Assembly: GCA_964372035.1 (NCBI GenBank)
Contig: CAYJPK010000005.1
Coordinates: forward strand, 1-48,364
Reading direction: 5' to 3'
Source of the DNA: CAYJPK01 sp964372035
GTDB lineage: Bacteria; Desulfobacterota; Desulfovibrionia; Desulfovibrionales; Desulfovibrionaceae
Length of the DNA: 48,364 nt
Under the pieces are notes generated by a model. That model was not told the origin of the DNA and searched no databases. It saw only the letters and a program-made list of their open reading frames with translations. Of this stretch, positions 8,923 through 18,155 are shown one piece after another (positions within the stretch are counted from its first letter, which is position 1; every line of letters starts with the position of its first letter). Position numbers and translations under genes: made by a program.

Positions 8923-11124
8923 ATGTCTGAAAGTGTAGCAAATTTATTACCAATTCAAACTGTTTTAGATAAAATGAATAACTATGCGTCAACTGAAGAG
9001 CTGGAGCTTGTTAAAAAAGCTTATGAATATGGTGTGCAATCGCATGAGGGACAATTTCGTCTTTCTGGTGAGCCATATTTTTCGCACCCATATGCTGTTG
9101 CAAGTATTTTAGCTGATTTATCTTTTGATGCATATACAGTTTCGGCTGCGCTTTTGCATGATGTTGTTGAAGATAGTAAGGCTACTGTTGAAGATATTGG
9201 TGAAATGTTTAGTGATCAAGTGGCTGATATTGTTGATGGTGTTACAAAAATCAGTAAGATGAATTTTGAAACACGTGAAGAAGCGCAAGCAGAAAATATT
9301 CGCAAAATGATTTTAGCTATGTCACGTGATATTCGTGTTCCAATTGTAAAGCTTGCTGATAGACTTCATAATATGCGTACTTTGGAATTTCAAAAGCCGC
9401 ACCGCAAAAAGCCGATTGCTGAAGAAACGATGGATATTTATGCACCGCTTGCTAATCGACTTGGACTCCACAGAATTAAACTTGAACTTGAAGACTTAAG
9501 TTTTAAATACATTAAGCCAGATGTTTATTCTCAAATTACAGATTGGATGAAAACGAACCAAGTTGCAGAACGTAAGCTTGTTAGTCGTATCATTGATTTG
9601 CTTGAACTTATTTTAAAAGAAAATGACATTAAAGGTTCAGTTTGGGGACGCATTAAGCACGTTTATAGTATTCACAAAAAAATGGTAGAACAAAATTTAA
9701 TCTTAGATGATATGCACGATATTTTAGCCTTTCGTGTTATTGTTGATGAGGTTAAGGATTGTTACGCTATGCTTGGTCTGGTTCATGCAAAATGGAAGCC
9801 AGTTCCTGGGCGTTTTAAAGACTATATTTCAATGCCAAAGGCTAATGGTTACCAGAGTTTACATACAACTGTTTTTGGACCAGAGGGCGAGAGAATTGAA
9901 ATTCAAATACGTACAGAGGAAATGCACCGCCTAGCAGAACATGGTGTTGCTTCCCACTGGCTTTATAAAGAACGTCATCGCCAAATATCTGTTCAAGATG
10001 CGCCACAATTTGAGTGGCTTCGTGAAATTGTTAATCGCCAGCAAGATGAGTCAGATTCTAAAGAATTTATGAACTCACTTCGCATGGACTTATTTAATGA
10101 TGAAATTTATATTTTTACGCCAAATGGTGATGTTAAAGAATTGCCAGATGGTGCAACGCCTCTAGATTTTGCGTTTTTAGTACATACAGAGGTCGGTTCA
10201 CGCTGTGTTGGTGCTAAGGTTAATGGCAAATTAGTTCCACTTAATACAGGCTTAAAAAGTGGTGATACTGTTGAAATTATTACAGATAAAAACCGCCGTC
10301 CAAGCCAAGACTGGCTTAAAATTGTTAAAACAGCTAAAGCTAGAAACCGTATTCAACAATACTTAAGAACAGAAGAGCGCAACGCTGCTATCTTATTAGG
10401 TAAAGAAATGCTTGATAAGGAAGGGCGTAAGGTTAGCATTAATATTGCTAGAGCTGAGAAAGAAGGCTTCTTAGACGAGCTTATTAAACATATGAATTTG
10501 CAATCAGCAAGTGATCTTTATGCTTCTGTTGGTTATGCAAAAAATTCACCACGAACCATTGTTCGCCGTTTACAAGCTTTAATTATGCCTGAAACAGCTG
10601 AAGATGCTGTTGAGCCAATTACTACTGCAAAATTACCTGAAGTGGCTGAGACAAAACAAGACAAAAGTAATGCCTCACGCTTTATTACAGTTCGTGGTAT
10701 TGATGATGTTATGGTGCGTTATGCGCATTGCTGTAACCCAGTTCCAGGTGATGATATTGTTGGCTTTGTAAGTCGTGGTCGTGGTGTTGTTGTTCATACA
10801 AGTTCTTGTCCAAATATTGTTGAAATGGAGCCTGATCGCTTGATTTCTGTTCAATGGGACGGGCATGAATCAATGCCATATCCAGCTCGTGTTCATATGC
10901 TTACAAAGAACGAAAAAGGCACGCTTGCCATGATTGCAATTGTGCTTCGTGATGAAGATGTGAACTTGACTAGTGCTGTTATTGAAACTACGCTAGATGG
11001 ACGTTGTGAAATGGATTTAGTTATTGAAGTTAGGGATTTAGCCCACCTTTATTTAACAATGGATAAATTACGTCATTTACCGGCTATACTTGAGGTTGTG
11101 CGTGGTAGTGCAGAAGAAAATTAA
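8923..11124 (+). CDS. rel: Bifunctional (p)ppGpp synthetase/hydrolase (RelA/SpoT homologue)
   Basis: A 733-residue long RSH protein making and degrading the stringent-response alarmone. It has an N-terminal HD hydrolase domain with H55 and H79-D80 and the LADRLHNMRT motif, a synthetase domain (RIKHVYSIHKKM, then RFKDYISMPKANGYQSLHT), a TGS domain (about 395-455, FTPNGDVKELPDGATPLDFAF), a conserved-cysteine region (YAHCCNPVPGD) and a C-terminal ACT domain. Both catalytic halves look intact, so it can serve as the single Rel enzyme. It is followed at 21 nt by the AICAR transformylase gene. Confidence 0.95.
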   Translation: MSESVANLLPIQTVLDKMNNYASTEELELVKKAYEYGVQSHEGQFRLSGEPYFSHPYAVASILADLSFDAYTVSAALLHDVVEDSKATVEDIGEMFSDQVADIVDGVTKISKMNFETREEAQAENIRKMILAMSRDIRVPIVKLADRLHNMRTLEFQKPHRKKPIAEETMDIYAPLANRLGLHRIKLELEDLSFKYIKPDVYSQITDWMKTNQVAERKLVSRIIDLLELILKENDIKGSVWGRIKHVYSIHKKMVEQNLILDDMHDILAFRVIVDEVKDCYAMLGLVHAKWKPVPGRFKDYISMPKANGYQSLHTTVFGPEGERIEIQIRTEEMHRLAEHGVASHWLYKERHRQISVQDAPQFEWLREIVNRQQDESDSKEFMNSLRMDLFNDEIYIFTPNGDVKELPDGATPLDFAFLVHTEVGSRCVGAKVNGKLVPLNTGLKSGDTVEIITDKNRRPSQDWLKIVKTAKARNRIQQYLRTEERNAAILLGKEMLDKEGRKVSINIARAEKEGFLDELIKHMNLQSASDLYASVGYAKNSPRTIVRRLQALIMPETAEDAVEPITTAKLPEVAETKQDKSNASRFITVRGIDDVMVRYAHCCNPVPGDDIVGFVSRGRGVVVHTSSCPNIVEMEPDRLISVQWDGHESMPYPARVHMLTKNEKGTLAMIAIVLRDEDVNLTSAVIETTLDGRCEMDLVIEVRDLAHLYLTMDKLRHLPAILEVVRGSAEEN

Positions 11125-11144
11125 TTTTAAAATAGGATATATAC

Positions 11145-12422
11145 ATGAGTAATTTAAAAGATATGTACAAAACTGTAGTTAAAGACGATTTCCCAGAAGA
11201 TTTAACAATTACAATGGGAGATAATGTTTTAAGCTTTAAGCGTAGAGCTTGGGATTTTGATGGTGAGGTTAAAGGTCTTCGCTATGGTGAAAATCCTGAT
11301 CAGCCTGCGGCTCTTTATCGCCTTGAAAGCGGTGCACCTATTGTGCAAGACAAAAAATGGCGTGGTGCAGGGGATAGTATTATCTCTGACTTACGTGAAG
11401 AGCAAATTTTACAAGCTGGTAAACACCCAGGTAAAACTAACTTAACTGACGTTGATAACGGCATTAATATCTTACAATATTTAACTGATAGAGCTTCTGC
11501 TGTTATTTTAAAACACAATAATCCTTGCGGTGCGGCATGGTCAAAAGAAAGTATTGACGATGCTTTATCAAAGGCGTTTTGGTGTGACCGCATTGCAGCC
11601 TTTGGTGGTGCAGTAATTGTTAACCGCCCACTTAATATGGAAGCGGCTAAATTAATTGCAGATAATTATTTTGAGGTTGTGGCTGCTCCATCATTTGAAG
11701 CTGGAACTCTTGAGCTTTTAGCAACACGTAAAAACTTACGCATTATGCAAATTTCAGCTTTAGCAGAACTTGAAAAAATTGCATACCAACCATTTTTAGA
11801 TATTAAGTCACTTTCTGATGGTGGTCTTATTATTCAGCAATCTTTTGTAAATCGTATTCGTACTGTTGAAGATTTCTTACCAGCGGCAGCAACTGATAAA
11901 AACGGTACAAGCGTAAATGCTCGTGTGCCAAGTAAAGAAGAAGCAGATGACTTATTATTTGCTTGGGCAGTTGAAGCTGGGGTTACCTCAAATTCTGTAA
12001 TCTTTGCAAAAGATGGCGCAACAGTTGCAATTGGCACTGGTGAACAGGATAGAGTTGGTTGTGTTGAACTTGCAATTTATAAAGCTTACACAAAGTATGC
12101 TGATAAATTATGCTTTAAGAAAGAAAATATGCCACTTTATGACTTGCAACAAAAAGCATTGTCAGATGAAGCTGCGGCAAAAAGTTTGGCTGAAATCAAT
12201 GAGCAAACAAGAAATGACAAGGGCGGCTTAAAAGGTACTGTTATGGTATCTGACGGTTTCTTCCCATTTAGAGATGGCGTTGATGTTGCAGTTGCACAAG
12301 GCGTTGTTGCGATTGCACAACCAGGTGGCTCAATGCGTGATGTTGAAGTTATTATGGCTACAAATGAGCAAAGCCCACAAGTAGCAATGGTATTTACAGG
12401 TCAAAGGTCATTTAAACATTAG
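11145..12422 (+). CDS. purH: AICAR transformylase, single-domain PurH (no IMP cyclohydrolase domain)
   Basis: A 425-residue protein matching only the C-terminal transformylase half of PurH. It carries RYGENPDQ, LKHNNPCGAAW and a C-terminal QPGGSMRD, the formyl-transfer and AICAR-binding motifs. It should convert AICAR to FAICAR with 10-formyl-THF in purine synthesis. The MGS-like IMP cyclohydrolase domain of ordinary PurH (about 200 N-terminal residues) is absent, so the last ring closure needs another enzyme, either a separate cyclohydrolase or a PurO-type protein outside the window. It sits between rel and the RNB ribonuclease in a tight plus-strand operon. Confidence 0.9.
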   Translation: MSNLKDMYKTVVKDDFPEDLTITMGDNVLSFKRRAWDFDGEVKGLRYGENPDQPAALYRLESGAPIVQDKKWRGAGDSIISDLREEQILQAGKHPGKTNLTDVDNGINILQYLTDRASAVILKHNNPCGAAWSKESIDDALSKAFWCDRIAAFGGAVIVNRPLNMEAAKLIADNYFEVVAAPSFEAGTLELLATRKNLRIMQISALAELEKIAYQPFLDIKSLSDGGLIIQQSFVNRIRTVEDFLPAAATDKNGTSVNARVPSKEEADDLLFAWAVEAGVTSNSVIFAKDGATVAIGTGEQDRVGCVELAIYKAYTKYADKLCFKKENMPLYDLQQKALSDEAAAKSLAEINEQTRNDKGGLKGTVMVSDGFFPFRDGVDVAVAQGVVAIAQPGGSMRDVEVIMATNEQSPQVAMVFTGQRSFKH

Positions 12423-12430
12423 GATTTAAT

Positions 12431-14506
12431 ATGTTGCAAGTTCCCACTGCGGGCAGCGTTGTTGAGTTTTTACATGCAAATATTGTTCAAATAGCCTTTG
12501 TATTAGAAGATAATAATGGTAAATTACGCCTACTCTTACCGAATAGGCGTGAAATGCCACTTCATCAAAATCGCTTGTTGCCTTGGTTTGGTCCAAGCTA
12601 TAAAGCTGATTTAAGTAAGGAAGAAATTGTTCAAATTCTTAATAAGCATCAAGGTGCTAGAGAAAAAATTGCAGAAGAAATTAATGTTTTTGAACTTTGG
12701 GAAATCAGTTCACCAGAGCTAAATGTTGCAAAGGCACAGTGGTTTAGTGAGCTGATTTTTAGTGAGCCAAGTGTTGATCATATTAGTGCGTGCGCAAGAG
12801 CGTTATTTAACTTTAAGTCACACTTTAAGTTTAATGGTAAAGAGTTTGAAATCTTTTCTGCTGAATATGTAGCAGATCGTATTGAGGCAGAAAAGTCAAT
12901 TAGAGCAAAAGAAAAATTTGTTAAACAAACAATGGCTTGGTTTAGTGTTTTATGGGATATTCACTGTAAAAAACGAAAGCTTGAAGATGTTGAAGAGCAT
13001 GAATATCCAAGTGATGATGTTATTTTGCAAATCAAAAACTTGCTTATGTTACGCTTGGCTAATCCTGAACATGATCAGCCACTATGGAAATCGTTAACAA
13101 AGTTGATTTCTGATGATATTCACCTTGCGTTATTTTTAGCTACTGCTTGGGAACTTGTACCGCCTCATTATAATTATTTACTTGATGTTGCAGGTTATAG
13201 TGCTAATGATACTTGGGCAAATCAGTTTGAAAAAGAAACTCAAGTTCTTAATAAGCTTGCTAGACGTGAACTTGAGAATAAGCTTGACTATCCGTTTATT
13301 AGTATTGATGGTGTAAGCACTAGCGATATTGATGATGCTTTTTACATTGAAGAAGATGGTGAAAATTATCGTCTTTTTGTGGCTTTATCGTGCCCAGCAC
13401 TAAATTGGAATTTTGGAACTCCGCTTGACAAAACTGTTGCAAGTAGAGCTACTAGTTTATATTTGCCAGAAGGAAGTCACCATATGTTGCCGGAGTGCCT
13501 TGGTACTAACACCTATAGTTTGAAAAGTGATAGTCCTAAGCAAGCCCTAATTTTTAATTGTTTAATTTCAAAAGATGGCAAAGTAATTGAATTTACACCA
13601 AGTATTTGTACTGTAAATATTGCAGAAAATTTAACATATTTTGAAGCTGAAGATATTTTAACTGGCAAAAATGAGCTTGAAAATAATAGAGCAAGTAAAT
13701 ACTCTAAACAGCTTATATTAGCTTGTGATTTAGCTAAGGCTAGGAAAGAGCTTAGAGTTTTGCAGGGTGCTGTAATAATTGAAAAACCAGAGCCTAAAGT
13801 TGTTCTCAATTATGAAAATAATGATGTCGTTGTTAGCATTGAGGAAGAAGAAAATATTGGCGATGCTAATTTATTAGTATCTGAGATAATGATTTTGGCA
13901 AATGCTAGCATTGGAGCTTTTGCGATTAAGAATGATTTTTCACTATTATACCGCACGCAAGATATTACAATTCCAAGAGAATATGTTGGAGTTTGGACGC
14001 AACCACACAAAATTGCTAAAATAATTAGAGCTTTAACTCCAGCTAAAATCGAAACAAGTCCGAGGCAACACGTTGGAATTGGTGAGGCTGCTTATGCTCC
14101 GGTGAGTTCACCTTTAAGGCGTTATCAAGACTTGATTAATGAAGCGCAAGTTGTACATTTTATACAAAATGCTAGCCCAAAATGGAGTAAAGAAGAGCTT
14201 GAAAATTTAGCTCTACAACTTTCAATTCGCCTTGAATCAGTTGGACAGGTGCAAAAAACACGCCCTAGATATTGGAAATTGCTATATTTCAAACAACAAG
14301 GTGATAGAAAATGGTGGGATGGTGTAATTACTGATGAGAATGATAATTTTGTTTGGGTAAATCTCGTTAAAGAACAAATATTCTTGCGAGCTAGGCGAAA
14401 TTTATTTTCAGAGCGCACCCACCCTGGAACTGAATTGCAAGTTAGAATTAATAAGGTGAATCCACTTAGAAATGAAATGCATCTTGCAGAAACAATGGAT
14501 TTTTAA
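12431..14506 (+). CDS. RNB-domain exoribonuclease (RNase II/R superfamily)
   Basis: A 691-residue 3'-5' exoribonuclease. The catalytic acid cluster is I-D293-GVSTSD299-ID301-D302-AF, and the RNB domain ends in YAPVSSPLRRYQDL with the conserved RRY.D. The N-terminal 290 residues are divergent and show no obvious cold-shock OB motifs. A small beta-rich start (TAGSVVEFLHANIVQIAFVLE, NRREMPLHQNRLLPW) resembles the form I associate with Desulfovibrio RNB proteins. It starts 9 nt after the purH stop. RNase II and RNase R cannot be separated by eye. Confidence 0.88.
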   Translation: MLQVPTAGSVVEFLHANIVQIAFVLEDNNGKLRLLLPNRREMPLHQNRLLPWFGPSYKADLSKEEIVQILNKHQGAREKIAEEINVFELWEISSPELNVAKAQWFSELIFSEPSVDHISACARALFNFKSHFKFNGKEFEIFSAEYVADRIEAEKSIRAKEKFVKQTMAWFSVLWDIHCKKRKLEDVEEHEYPSDDVILQIKNLLMLRLANPEHDQPLWKSLTKLISDDIHLALFLATAWELVPPHYNYLLDVAGYSANDTWANQFEKETQVLNKLARRELENKLDYPFISIDGVSTSDIDDAFYIEEDGENYRLFVALSCPALNWNFGTPLDKTVASRATSLYLPEGSHHMLPECLGTNTYSLKSDSPKQALIFNCLISKDGKVIEFTPSICTVNIAENLTYFEAEDILTGKNELENNRASKYSKQLILACDLAKARKELRVLQGAVIIEKPEPKVVLNYENNDVVVSIEEEENIGDANLLVSEIMILANASIGAFAIKNDFSLLYRTQDITIPREYVGVWTQPHKIAKIIRALTPAKIETSPRQHVGIGEAAYAPVSSPLRRYQDLINEAQVVHFIQNASPKWSKEELENLALQLSIRLESVGQVQKTRPRYWKLLYFKQQGDRKWWDGVITDENDNFVWVNLVKEQIFLRARRNLFSERTHPGTELQVRINKVNPLRNEMHLAETMDF

Positions 14507-14530
14507 TCACGTGAGTAAAGGAATAAATAT

Positions 14531-15133
14531 ATGACTACAGGCGTGTTATGCGTGATATTTGCATATTTTTTAGGCTCGATTCCCTTTGGCTTATTAATAG
14601 CAAAAACATTTTGTAATATTGACCCTCGCACATCAGGCAGTAAAAATGTTGGTTCAACTAATGTGGCTAGACTTTGTGGTAAAAAATGGGGAACAGCAAC
14701 TTTAATTTGTGATATATTAAAAGGACTTATTCCAGTCTATATCTGTATGCAAATTGTTGATGATCCACTTTATTATAACTTAACGGCAATTGCTGCTATT
14801 TTAGGTCATTTATTTTCTTGTTTCTTAAAATTCAAAGGTGGAAAAGCTGTTGCGACTTCTATAGGCGTGCTAATTCCCTTAGCTTTTTATCCTCTTTTAA
14901 TTTCGGTAATTGCTTGCGTGCTAATTATTTGGCGTACAAAATATGTTTCTCTTGGTTCACTTTTTATGGTGACTTTACTACCTATTATCTTGATTTATCA
15001 AAAAGATTATAGTGTGTTACCTGTAGTGTTAGTTATTACTGCCTTTGTTTATTATCGTCATGTTGATAATATTAAGCGTCTTTTGAAGGGCGAAGAAAAA
15101 GCATGGCAAAAAAGTAAAAATGAAGATGAATAA
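14531..15133 (+). CDS. plsY: Glycerol-3-phosphate acyltransferase PlsY
   Basis: A 200-residue inner-membrane enzyme transferring acyl from acyl-phosphate to glycerol-3-phosphate, the first step of phospholipid synthesis in the PlsX/PlsY pathway. All three family motifs are visible: GSIPFGLL near the N-terminus, SGSKNVGSTNVAR, and GHLFSCFLKFKGGKAVAT. Length and membrane-helix pattern are normal. It is the last gene of the plus-strand operon and is followed by a terminator 23 nt later. Confidence 0.95.
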   Translation: MTTGVLCVIFAYFLGSIPFGLLIAKTFCNIDPRTSGSKNVGSTNVARLCGKKWGTATLICDILKGLIPVYICMQIVDDPLYYNLTAIAAILGHLFSCFLKFKGGKAVATSIGVLIPLAFYPLLISVIACVLIIWRTKYVSLGSLFMVTLLPIILIYQKDYSVLPVVLVITAFVYYRHVDNIKRLLKGEEKAWQKSKNEDE

Positions 15134-15156
15134 TTTTTGATTTAAACAAAAAGCCT

Positions 15157-15190
15157 AGAACTTGTGAATTATTGCAAGTTCTTCTTTTTT
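15157..15190 (+). terminator. Terminator after plsY
   Basis: AGAACTTG/CAAGTTCT 8-bp perfect stem with a 10-nt loop, followed by TCTTTTTT. Confidence 0.85.
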
Positions 15191-15306
15191 AATGTGTTTA
15201 AATTGCATTTTGTAAAAAAACTTTTTCAAACATTTTAAAAGCTGACTTGACTAAAAGTCTAAAAAGCTTAAAATATTTAAAATACTTTATCGTTGCGGAG
15301 GAAAAT

Positions 15307-15690
15307 ATGAGTTTTAAATTTTTGCATAATAATATAAATGTACTTGATCTTGAAAAATCAATTGCGTTTTATGAAAAAGCCTTGAATCTAAAGGTTGTTC
15401 GCACACATGAACCAGAAGACAAAAGCTTTAAACTGGTTTACTTAGGTGATGGCGGTCAAAGTTCACATACTTTAGAGCTTACTTGGATTAAAGGACGCAC
15501 TGAAGCATATAACTTGGGTGAAAATGAATTCCATATTGCATTTGGCACTGATGACATGGAAAAAGCTCATGCACTACATACAGAAATGAATTGCATTTGC
15601 TATGAAAATCCTGAGATGGGTATTTATTTTATTAGTGATCCTGATGGTTACTGGCTTGAAGTTGTGCCAAACGATAGGCATGGTAATTAA
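15307..15690 (+). CDS. gloA: Glyoxalase I family protein (lactoylglutathione lyase-like)
   Basis: A 127-residue single-domain VOC protein. GGAGGAAAA precedes the ATG at 15307, so I reject an in-frame extension to 15247. It has the duplicated beta-alpha-beta-beta-beta fold pattern of GloA, with likely metal ligands in FLHNNINV (His), HTLELTW (Glu), EFHIAFG (His) and YWLEVVP (Glu). It would detoxify methylglyoxal as the glutathione or another thiol adduct; the thiol used by this organism is unknown. It is monocistronic, with strong hairpins on both sides. Confidence 0.87.
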   Translation: MSFKFLHNNINVLDLEKSIAFYEKALNLKVVRTHEPEDKSFKLVYLGDGGQSSHTLELTWIKGRTEAYNLGENEFHIAFGTDDMEKAHALHTEMNCICYENPEMGIYFISDPDGYWLEVVPNDRHGN

Positions 15691-15756
15691 TAATTAGTCG
15701 ATGATGAAAAACATGTTAACATGTAGTAATAAAAAAAATTAATAGTTACAATAAAC

Positions 15757-15814
15757 AAATAAAAATGCAAGAATAAGAACATAAAATGTACTTTTCTTGC
15801 ATTTTTATTTTTTT
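15757..15814. terminator. Bidirectional terminator between gloA and ridA
   Basis: A perfect 17-bp inverted repeat (AAATAAAAATGCAAGAA / TTCTTGCATTTTTATTT, 20-nt loop) with T-rich flanks, placed between two convergent genes. Confidence 0.85.
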
Positions 15815-15815
15815 A

Positions 15816-15850
15816 ATACCTACAATAAAGTATCACTTTTTAGTAGGTAT
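15816..15850 (-). repeat. Second inverted repeat just after ridA
   Basis: ATACCTAC/GTAGGTAT, 8-bp arms with a 19-nt loop, immediately beyond the ridA stop. It could form a second, weaker hairpin ahead of the shared terminator. Confidence 0.5.
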
Positions 15851-15859
15851 AACAAGCTG

Positions 15860-16249
15860 TTACTTTAAAGCAATAACTTCAATTTCAATTTTTGCATCAA
15901 GTGGAAGTGCTGCTACTGCAATTGTTGATCTTGCAGGAAAAGGCGCTTTAAAGAATGCTGCATAAGCTTCATTTACTCTAGCAAAATCAGCCATATCTGT
16001 AAGGAAAATTGTTACCTTAACAACTTTTTCCATGCTAGAACCAGCTTCTTCTAAAATAGCTTTGATATTGCTAAGTGACTGAGTTGCTAATTCTTTAACA
16101 TCAACTCCCATAGACTTTGTAGTAGGGTCAATCGGTAATTGACCAGATACGAAAACTAAATTATCTGTAGCAATCGCTTGTGAATATGGACCAATTGCTT
16201 CAGGTGCATTTTTACATTGAATGCTTTTTTTTGTAGTTTCTTCTGACAT
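15860..16249 (-). CDS. ridA: Reactive intermediate deaminase RidA (YjgF/YER057c/UK114)
   Basis: A 129-residue trimeric enamine/imine deaminase that hydrolyses reactive 2-aminoacrylate and related intermediates. The family signature is intact: IGPYSQAI, VFVSGQLPIDP and FPARSTIAVAALP with the catalytic Arg, then E.EVIAL at the end. GGAGAA lies upstream of the ATG. It is a single gene, convergent with gloA. Confidence 0.95.
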   Translation of the reverse strand: MSEETTKKSIQCKNAPEAIGPYSQAIATDNLVFVSGQLPIDPTTKSMGVDVKELATQSLSNIKAILEEAGSSMEKVVKVTIFLTDMADFARVNEAYAAFFKAPFPARSTIAVAALPLDAKIEIEVIALK

Positions 16250-16331
16250 ATTTTCTCCAAAATAATTTGATATATAAATAATACCTTGCTGAATATATAG
16301 TTTTAATAGTACAAATTATCAATAAATGCAA

Positions 16332-16355
16332 GCAAAAAGCTTTAGGCTTTTATGC
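16332..16355 (-). terminator. Probable terminator of the secreted hypothetical gene
   Basis: On the minus strand GCATAAAAGC pairs with GCTTTTTGC around a 5-nt loop with one bulge. It lies about 30 nt downstream of the gene ending at 16387. The T tract is weak. Confidence 0.4.
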
Positions 16356-16386
16356 TTCTATAATGATTTACAGAAACAGCTTTGAA

Positions 16387-16845
16387 TTAATTGAATAAAT
16401 AACCGTAACTAATAGCAAGGGTGTCAGTTTTTGCAATAATCTTTGCTACAACATCATCAATTTGATCTGGGCTAACAACACCAATTTCACGATCTAAAAA
16501 ATGGCGCAGAGTTTCTTCACTTTGTGAAAAAGCCCATACAACACTATAAGCAGAGCCAATTGATGGTCTATCTTTAAACTCAGAAATTGTAGAAAGCAAA
16601 ATACGAATTTTTGGCTTGTTTTCTTCTGTTAAATCAAATAGGTTACTGCCGTTAAGAACTTCTTTGATCCTAGTATTTAGGCGAGCACCAATGCTATCAG
16701 TGCCTTCATGCTCAACAGCAATTGCAGTACTACGTTCAACAATTTTTGTTGGTGTGTCTGGAATTGTTGTTGCATTTTCTGCTGCCATTACACTAGAGCT
16801 AAAACAAAAACATAAAACAAAGATACTTAACCAAATTTTACGCAT
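16387..16845 (-). CDS. Secreted or periplasmic protein of unknown function
   Basis: 152 residues with a clear Sec signal peptide (MRKIW, hydrophobic core, cleavage after SVMAA) and no lipobox. The mature part alternates helix and strand: RLNTRIKEVLNGSNLFDLTEEN looks like a helix-turn segment, then KIRILLSTISEF and SAYSVVWAFS look like beta strands. The order (small-molecule-like alpha segment, two strands, helix) recalls anticodon-binding-like domains of some outer-membrane assembly proteins, but I do not recognise a family. The IscA-like gene is immediately upstream with a terminator between them, so it needs its own promoter or readthrough. Confidence 0.7.
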   Translation of the reverse strand: MRKIWLSIFVLCFCFSSSVMAAENATTIPDTPTKIVERSTAIAVEHEGTDSIGARLNTRIKEVLNGSNLFDLTEENKPKIRILLSTISEFKDRPSIGSAYSVVWAFSQSEETLRHFLDREIGVVSPDQIDDVVAKIIAKTDTLAISYGYLFN

Positions 16846-16869
16846 ATAATACTCTCCAAAAAAATAATT

Positions 16870-16897
16870 TAAAAAAGCTCGACATCATGCCGAGCTT
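16870..16897 (-). terminator. Terminator of the IscA-like gene
   Basis: AAGCTCG/CGAGCTT stem of 7 bp with a 9-nt loop. On the minus strand it is followed by a T tract. It lies 18 nt past the stop of the gene at 16915. Confidence 0.85.
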
Positions 16898-16914
16898 ATA
16901 TGACAAAAAGCTAA

Positions 16915-17232
16915 TTAACCACCGCAACCGCCACCGCATGATGAACAACCGCCACCAAGTCCAGCAATTTCTTTTTCAGATTCAACGGTAAAACCCATGT
17001 AATCCATATCAATGTTGATTGAACCAGTTTGAGCAAAAAGTTCTTTTTCGATACAAATGGTATAACCACCACTTTCAAAAGCTTCATCGCCTTCATTTGC
17101 TTCATCAAGGGCAAGAGTAAGTTTAGGACCAGAGCAACCACCAGAGGCTAAAAACACTCTAATACCTGATTTTTCTTTATCTGCAAAATAAGCATCAAGC
17201 TCTTTTTGCGCAGTTTCTTTTAAATTAATCAT
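16915..17232 (-). CDS. HesB/IscA-family iron-sulfur protein with glycine-cysteine tail
   Basis: A 105-residue A-type carrier-like protein. ASGGCSGPKLTLALDE matches the first conserved cysteine motif of IscA/HesB. The usual C-terminal CGCGSSF is replaced by GGGCSSCGGGCGG, keeping three cysteines in a flexible Gly-rich tail. It probably binds an Fe-S cluster or iron, but the altered tail means it may not be a standard ErpA/IscA. AAGGAGATAAA precedes the ATG. It forms its own transcription unit with a strong terminator and is divergent from the PHP phosphatase. Confidence 0.85.
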   Translation of the reverse strand: MINLKETAQKELDAYFADKEKSGIRVFLASGGCSGPKLTLALDEANEGDEAFESGGYTICIEKELFAQTGSINIDMDYMGFTVESEKEIAGLGGGCSSCGGGCGG

Positions 17233-17336
17233 ATTTTATCTCCTTAAAATACGGTACTTGCTATTTAGATAAGGCAAGTGTATATTTTGTCAAGAAAATA
17301 TGCAAGACAATAATAATTAATAAGTGAGGTTTTTTT

Positions 17337-18155
17337 ATGATTAGTGTTGATATGCATTCGCATACAGCTTTTAGCCATGCTCTTGATAGTGTAGAGGACA
17401 TGTTTAATACTGCAAAAGCCGCAGGATTTAAGATTTTTGGCTTTTCAGAGCACTCACCACGACCATTTGGCTATGATTATCCTGTTGAGTACCGTGAACA
17501 ATTAACAGCAGGTTTTGAAGACTATATTACGCAGGTAACTAATCTTAAAAACTCACAGAGTGATGTTCAAGTCTTGTTAGGTTTAGAAGTGGACTGGTTT
17601 GAAGATGAAACTGATTTTATTCAAAAAGCAATTAAAGAATATGATTATGATTATTTAATTGCTGGTGTGCATTTTTTAAAAAAATGGCCATTTGACTCTC
17701 TTCCCCTTGACTGGGAGGCAGATGATGTTGATTATAATAAACACTACACAGATTATTTTTTAACTTTAAAAAAAATGGCACAGACATCATGGTTTAATAT
17801 TGCGGCTCACCCTGATATCATTAAAATATTCAGTGTGAAAAAATTCCATGACTGGTTAAATGATGACAACTTAGATTTAGTCCGTGATGCTTTAGTTGCT
17901 ATGAAAGAAAGTGACATGGCAATGGAAATTTCTTCAGCGGGGCTTAGAAAGCCATGTTCTGAAATTTACCCATGCCCTAAAATTATGGAGATAGCAAAAG
18001 ATTTAAAGCTTGATATTAGCTTTGCGTCTGATGCTCACAGTGTAACACATATAAATTATGCTTTTGATGAACTTGAAAAATACGCTGCAAGTTATGGATA
18101 TACAAAGAGTTGTTACTTTGTTAAAAAGCAAAAAATGTATAGAGATTTTATTTAA
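17337..18155 (+). CDS. PHP-family histidinol-phosphatase
   Basis: A 272-residue PHP metallophosphoesterase. Metal-binding motifs are D5-MHSHTAFSH (H7, H9), FSEHSPRP, the central GLEVDWFE and VHFLKKWPFDS, AAHPDII and the C-terminal SFASDAHSV. The HisK/HisJ-type phosphatase converts histidinol phosphate to histidinol, which would complement hisH elsewhere in the window. The stop overlaps the start of ygiQ by one base (TAATG), so the two are translationally coupled. PHP proteins vary in substrate, so the call is probable, not certain. Confidence 0.85.
   Translation: MISVDMHSHTAFSHALDSVEDMFNTAKAAGFKIFGFSEHSPRPFGYDYPVEYREQLTAGFEDYITQVTNLKNSQSDVQVLLGLEVDWFEDETDFIQKAIKEYDYDYLIAGVHFLKKWPFDSLPLDWEADDVDYNKHYTDYFLTLKKMAQTSWFNIAAHPDIIKIFSVKKFHDWLNDDNLDLVRDALVAMKESDMAMEISSAGLRKPCSEIYPCPKIMEIAKDLKLDISFASDAHSVTHINYAFDELEKYAASYGYTKSCYFVKKQKMYRDFI

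Noticed and set aside
11315..14418. Minus-strand frames of 60 to 100 residues within purH and the RNB gene
   Set aside because: Antisense shadows with unusual composition; the plus-strand frames carry complete catalytic motifs.
15247..15306. In-frame extension of gloA
   Set aside because: The ATG at 15307 has GGAGGAAAA and begins the VOC domain; the extension is lysine/leucine-rich without signal.
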